A DNA stretch of 64,000 nt, taken from positions 124,001 through 188,000 of the forward strand of contig NZ_JARVWP010000009.1 in the NCBI RefSeq assembly GCF_029846235.1, in the 5' to 3' direction. Origin of the DNA: Bradyrhizobium sp. CER78 (lineage in GTDB: Bacteria > Pseudomonadota > Alphaproteobacteria > Rhizobiales > Xanthobacteraceae). The stretch's first letter is position 1. Every line of letters begins with the position of its first letter. Of this stretch, positions 61,150-64,000 are shown one piece after another. The position numbers and the translations under genes were made by a program. A model generated the notes under the pieces. That model was not told where the DNA came from and searched no databases. It was given only the letters and a program-made list of their open reading frames with translations.

Positions 61150-62271
61150 TCATTGACCCGCGGCCGGCAGCTCGGCGTAGTTGCCGTCCTTGTCGCGCCG
61201 GTACACGACGTAGTCGATCAGCGTGATGTCGCCCTTCGGCGTGTAGCTGATATTGCCGAGCACGGTGTCCCAGCTTCCGGCCTTGATGGCGGCTGCGACC
61301 TTCTTGGCGTCCGTGGTCTTGGCGCGGGTGGCGGCCTGGCTCCAGATCTGGAACGCGGCATAGCTGTAGAGCGTATAGCCGTCCGGATCGATGCCCTTGT
61401 CCTTGAACTTCTTCAAGGTCGCGGCCGCGGTCACCTTCTTGCGCGGATCCGGCGAGAAGGTGAACAGCGAGCCCTCGGCAAGCGGACCCGCGATCGCGGC
61501 GAACTGCTTGTCGACCAGGGCATCGCCGCCCATCAGCACCGCATTGACGCCCTGCTCGCGCATCTGACGCAGGATCAACGCGGCCTCGGCGTAGTAGCCG
61601 CCGACATAAACGAAATCGATCGATTCCTTCTTGAAGCGAGACACCAGCGCGGCAAAGTCCTTGTCGCCCTTGGTGTAGGCTTCATAGAGCTTTTCCTTCA
61701 CGCCCGCCGCGTTGATGGCGTTCTTGGTTTCGTCGGCAAGGCCTTTGCCGTAGGTCGTCTTGTCGTGAATGATCGCGACGTTCTTGGTCTTGTAGTTCTT
61801 GATGATGTAGCCGGCCGCCACCATGCCCTGCTGGTCATCCCGGCCGCAGACGCGGAACGTGTTCCACAACCCGCGTTCGGTGAACAGCGGGTTGGTCGAG
61901 CCCGGCGTGATCTCCAGCACGTTGCCCTCGGCGTAGGCGTCAGAGGCGGGAATCGAGGTCGACGAGCAGAAGTGCCCGACGACGAACGGTATCTTCGCGC
62001 CTGCCATCTTCTCGGCAACCGACACCGCCTGCTTCGGATCGCAGGCGTCGTCGCCGACTTCCAGTTTCAGCTTCTTGCCGAGCACGCCGCCGGCCGCATT
62101 GATGTCGGCAATCGCGAGATCGGCGCCGTTCTTGAACTGCTGGCCGAAGCTCGCCTCCGAGCCGGTCATCGGCCCAACCACGGCAACACTGATATCCTGC
62201 GCCATGGCCGCGCTGGACAAAGCCAGGCTTGCGCCAAGCGCAAGACAATATCCTCGAAGTGCAAACTTCAT
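61150..62271 (-). CDS. Orphan branched-chain-type ABC binding protein
   Basis: This 373-residue periplasmic protein has a signal peptide (residues 1-24, ending SSAAMAQ). The mature start is DISVAVVGPMTGSEASFGQQ, with CDPKQAVSVAEKMA and GHFCSSTSIPASDAYAEGNV, close to leucine/isoleucine/valine-binding protein LivK in style. The start is ATG 62271. No permease or ATPase genes lie beside it, so it may serve a distant transporter or the one at 26979. Confidence 0.9.
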   Translation of the reverse strand: MKFALRGYCLALGASLALSSAAMAQDISVAVVGPMTGSEASFGQQFKNGADLAIADINAAGGVLGKKLKLEVGDDACDPKQAVSVAEKMAGAKIPFVVGHFCSSTSIPASDAYAEGNVLEITPGSTNPLFTERGLWNTFRVCGRDDQQGMVAAGYIIKNYKTKNVAIIHDKTTYGKGLADETKNAINAAGVKEKLYEAYTKGDKDFAALVSRFKKESIDFVYVGGYYAEAALILRQMREQGVNAVLMGGDALVDKQFAAIAGPLAEGSLFTFSPDPRKKVTAAATLKKFKDKGIDPDGYTLYSYAAFQIWSQAATRAKTTDAKKVAAAIKAGSWDTVLGNISYTPKGDITLIDYVVYRRDKDGNYAELPAAGQ

Positions 62272-62499
62272 CACATTCTCCTCGATGGTCTCAAGTCGCC
62301 TCAATGCATCGCAATCGACTCAACTCGCCGGCTGCGACGGTCACCGGGGGCTGCCTTGTATGCGCGCGGCGGCCGGCAGGCTCGGACAGGGGCGACGGGG
62401 GATTGGACATATGCGACATCGGCCAACAATGTGAAACACGTTGCCGTGCATTGGTGCTCAAATCGCACCGAGAAGCTGTCTTGTGTGCGTGACAGCACA

Positions 62500-63051
62500 T
62501 CACGGCCGCACCAGCGGCTCGGACTCTTCCGGCTTGACGCCGGCCCCGACCGGCGCGGCGGCCTCGACAGCGCCCTTCAACTCGATCTCGTAGTAGCCGC
62601 CGATCTTGATCGCGCCCCATTGCGTCGAGACGGCCAGATTGATGCGTTGTCGCGCCGGCAGATCGGCATCGGTGTGCCGGTGGGCGATGGTGCCCTGAGA
62701 CAGCATTTCGATGTGGGACAGCCGAACGCCGTCCGCGTTCCAGAAGTCGAAATTGAGATGCTGCGGCAGCGGACGGCCGAACACGCCCATCTCCTTGAAA
62801 GCCAGCTCGACATCGACATGGCCCTGGCCTGCCATGAACGTGTAGTAGTGGCCGCGGACATCATTGGTGATGTTGGCGCGATTGATCCCGGCACCGAGCA
62901 CCGTCGGATGATGCGGATCGGTGGACTGTGCCGATGCGGCGCCGGCCAACGCGCCAGCCCAGAGAAGCAGGCAGCGCGCCGGCTCCGCGATCGTCCTGAA
63001 CCCGCAGGCGATCGACGGTTCACCGCACGGGGGACAGGGAGCGCGCTTCAT
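62500..63051 (-). CDS. Secreted protein of unknown function
   Basis: This 183-residue protein has an N-terminal segment CLLLWAGALAGAASAQS that looks like a late signal sequence, and a mature part with many His/Asp/Tyr residues (DPHHPTVLGAG, RGHYYTFMAGQGHVDVEL). ATG 63051 overlaps the upstream acyl-CoA-dehydrogenase-like gene by 32 bases, so the real start may be further inside. I recognise no family. Confidence 0.55.
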   Translation of the reverse strand: MKRAPCPPCGEPSIACGFRTIAEPARCLLLWAGALAGAASAQSTDPHHPTVLGAGINRANITNDVRGHYYTFMAGQGHVDVELAFKEMGVFGRPLPQHLNFDFWNADGVRLSHIEMLSQGTIAHRHTDADLPARQRINLAVSTQWGAIKIGGYYEIELKGAVEAAAPVGAGVKPEESEPLVRP

Positions 63052-64000
63052 CGCGGTCATCCGAGAACAGCAGGGGCGTCGACCGCATGTCCGCGCCGAG
63101 ATACGCCCCGCCAGCCATCTGATAATTGGCCGGCGCCAGAGCGAGGTGCTGGACCGCAGCATGGACGTCACGCACGCAACGCTCGAGCCCGCAGCTCACG
63201 TCGACAGACGCCGAGCCGCCGGCACCGAACATCAGCTCGGTCGCCTGCTTGGCCGTGTTCGCCGCGTGCGTCGATGCCAGCCACAGCTTGGCGCGCTCGG
63301 CAACGCTGAGTGCCTTGCCGGCACTGACCGCCTGCCACGCCTCTCCCAGTGTGCCGTAGAGGAACGCCCGCCCAGAGCCCAGCAAGGCCTCGGCGCGTCC
63401 GAGATCAGCCTGGACCAATGCATCCTCAGCGAGCAGCTTGCGCGAACGCGACGCGATCTTTCGTCCGACGAGCCCGACCAGGATGTCGATCGCGTGGCGG
63501 GCGATGCCGAGCGGCACGGCCGCGAGCGCCGCCCCGAACAGCGCGATGGTCGGAAACGCATAAAGCGGCCCCTGCTCCACCGGCGGCTCGCGAAACGAGA
63601 GCGACCGCGCGGACGGCACGAAAGCATCCGCGATCGCATAGTCATGGCTGCCGGTGCCGCGCAGCCCGATGCTGTGCCAGGTGTCAAGGATCTCGCATTG
63701 CGCGGTCGGAAACAGCATGAAGCGCATCACGGGGGTGCCATCGGGGTGCAAGCGCGGTTGATCGCCGTCGAGGATCCGGCAGTTGCCGATCATCCAGCCG
63801 GAGTGCTGGCAGCCGCTTCCGAGCGGCCAGCGGCCCGTGACGCGATGACCGCCGTCGACGACCGAAGCTGTGCCCATCGGCCGCAGGGCTCCCGCGGTTC
63901 GAACCAGCGGATCACTGCCGTAGATCTCGCGCGCGGCATCCTTGCCAAGATAGCCGCCGAACACGCCATAGATGCCGCCGATGGCCATGCACCATCCCGC
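63020..64000 (-). CDS. Acyl-CoA dehydrogenase/flavin-monooxygenase-like protein, cut by window end
   Basis: The frame runs from the edge to a stop at 63020, giving at least 326 residues. It begins inside the middle beta domain (GTASVVDGGHRVTGRWPLGS) and continues with GLRGTGSHDYAIADAFVPSA and a helical C-terminal domain (ANTAKQATELMFGAGGSASV). This pattern fits the acyl-CoA-dehydrogenase-fold flavin monooxygenases of the HpaH/HsaA/DszC type rather than fatty-acid enzymes. The N-terminus lies outside the window. The secreted protein gene overlaps its 3' end. Confidence 0.82.
   Translation of the reverse strand, partial: AGWCMAIGGIYGVFGGYLGKDAAREIYGSDPLVRTAGALRPMGTASVVDGGHRVTGRWPLGSGCQHSGWMIGNCRILDGDQPRLHPDGTPVMRFMLFPTAQCEILDTWHSIGLRGTGSHDYAIADAFVPSARSLSFREPPVEQGPLYAFPTIALFGAALAAVPLGIARHAIDILVGLVGRKIASRSRKLLAEDALVQADLGRAEALLGSGRAFLYGTLGEAWQAVSAGKALSVAERAKLWLASTHAANTAKQATELMFGAGGSASVDVSCGLERCVRDVHAAVQHLALAPANYQMAGGAYLGADMRSTPLLFSDDRDEARSLSPVR

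Overview
The window is GC-rich alphaproteobacterial chromosome, most probably Bradyrhizobium or a close relative. The grounds are strong G/C third-position bias, dense LysR/AraC-regulated catabolic genes, several branched-chain-type ABC systems, and families of 100-130 bp inverted-repeat elements between genes that are typical of Bradyrhizobiaceae. These are judgements from memory, not searches. No tRNA, rRNA, CRISPR array, prophage or intact insertion sequence was seen.

Layout. 1-5690: edge of a cytochrome b561 gene, a membrane protein, a class I glutamine amidotransferase, and an ABC importer (fused double permease plus ATPase with a C-terminal AAA-associated domain). A 57-bp copy of the amidotransferase 3' end lies just after the importer. 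5694-10750: a secreted protein, then a LysR regulator divergent from an MFS permease, a LigJ-like 4-oxalomesaconate hydratase and a LigK/RraA-like aldolase (lower end of the 4,5-cleavage protocatechuate/gallate route). 10938-19076: two TonB-dependent receptors (the second paired with a DUF2946 protein), an SDR, an outer-membrane beta-barrel protein, a MAPEG protein and a receptor 3'-end remnant. 19072-24173: LysR/SDR divergent pair, then AraC, acyl-CoA dehydrogenase and an SDR that lacks the catalytic Tyr.

24652-46888 is the most unusual part. A branched-chain-type binding protein and an AraC regulator precede an 18-gene same-strand run with tiny gaps or overlaps. The run encodes LivH, LivM, LivG, then LivF fused to a Tm-1-like (UPF0261) domain, then a PEP-hydrolase-type TIM-barrel protein (the partner domain found fused to UPF0261 in plant Tm-1). 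Next come a 964-residue flotillin-like protein with 44-residue coiled-coil repeats, two SRPBCC proteins, a molybdenum hydroxylase (FAD, 2Fe-2S and a Mo subunit split into two genes), CoxD-like and CoxE-like maturation factors, a TIM-barrel amidohydrolase, a metallo-beta-lactamase-fold hydrolase, an SMP-30/isochorismatase-like fusion and an AzoR-like flavoprotein. I read it as uptake, hydroxylation and hydrolytic opening of an unidentified, possibly heterocyclic, substrate, with a membrane scaffold encoded in the same run.

47383-64000: a two-component system, a Gly/His-rich secreted protein, catalase, Tex, an aldose dehydrogenase/lactonase pair, a TetR regulator divergent from a YdhR-like monooxygenase with two clear operators, a GFA protein, a methyltransferase, an alpha/beta hydrolase, a membrane protein, an orphan branched-chain-type binding protein, a secreted hypothetical protein, and an acyl-CoA-dehydrogenase-like gene cut by the window end.
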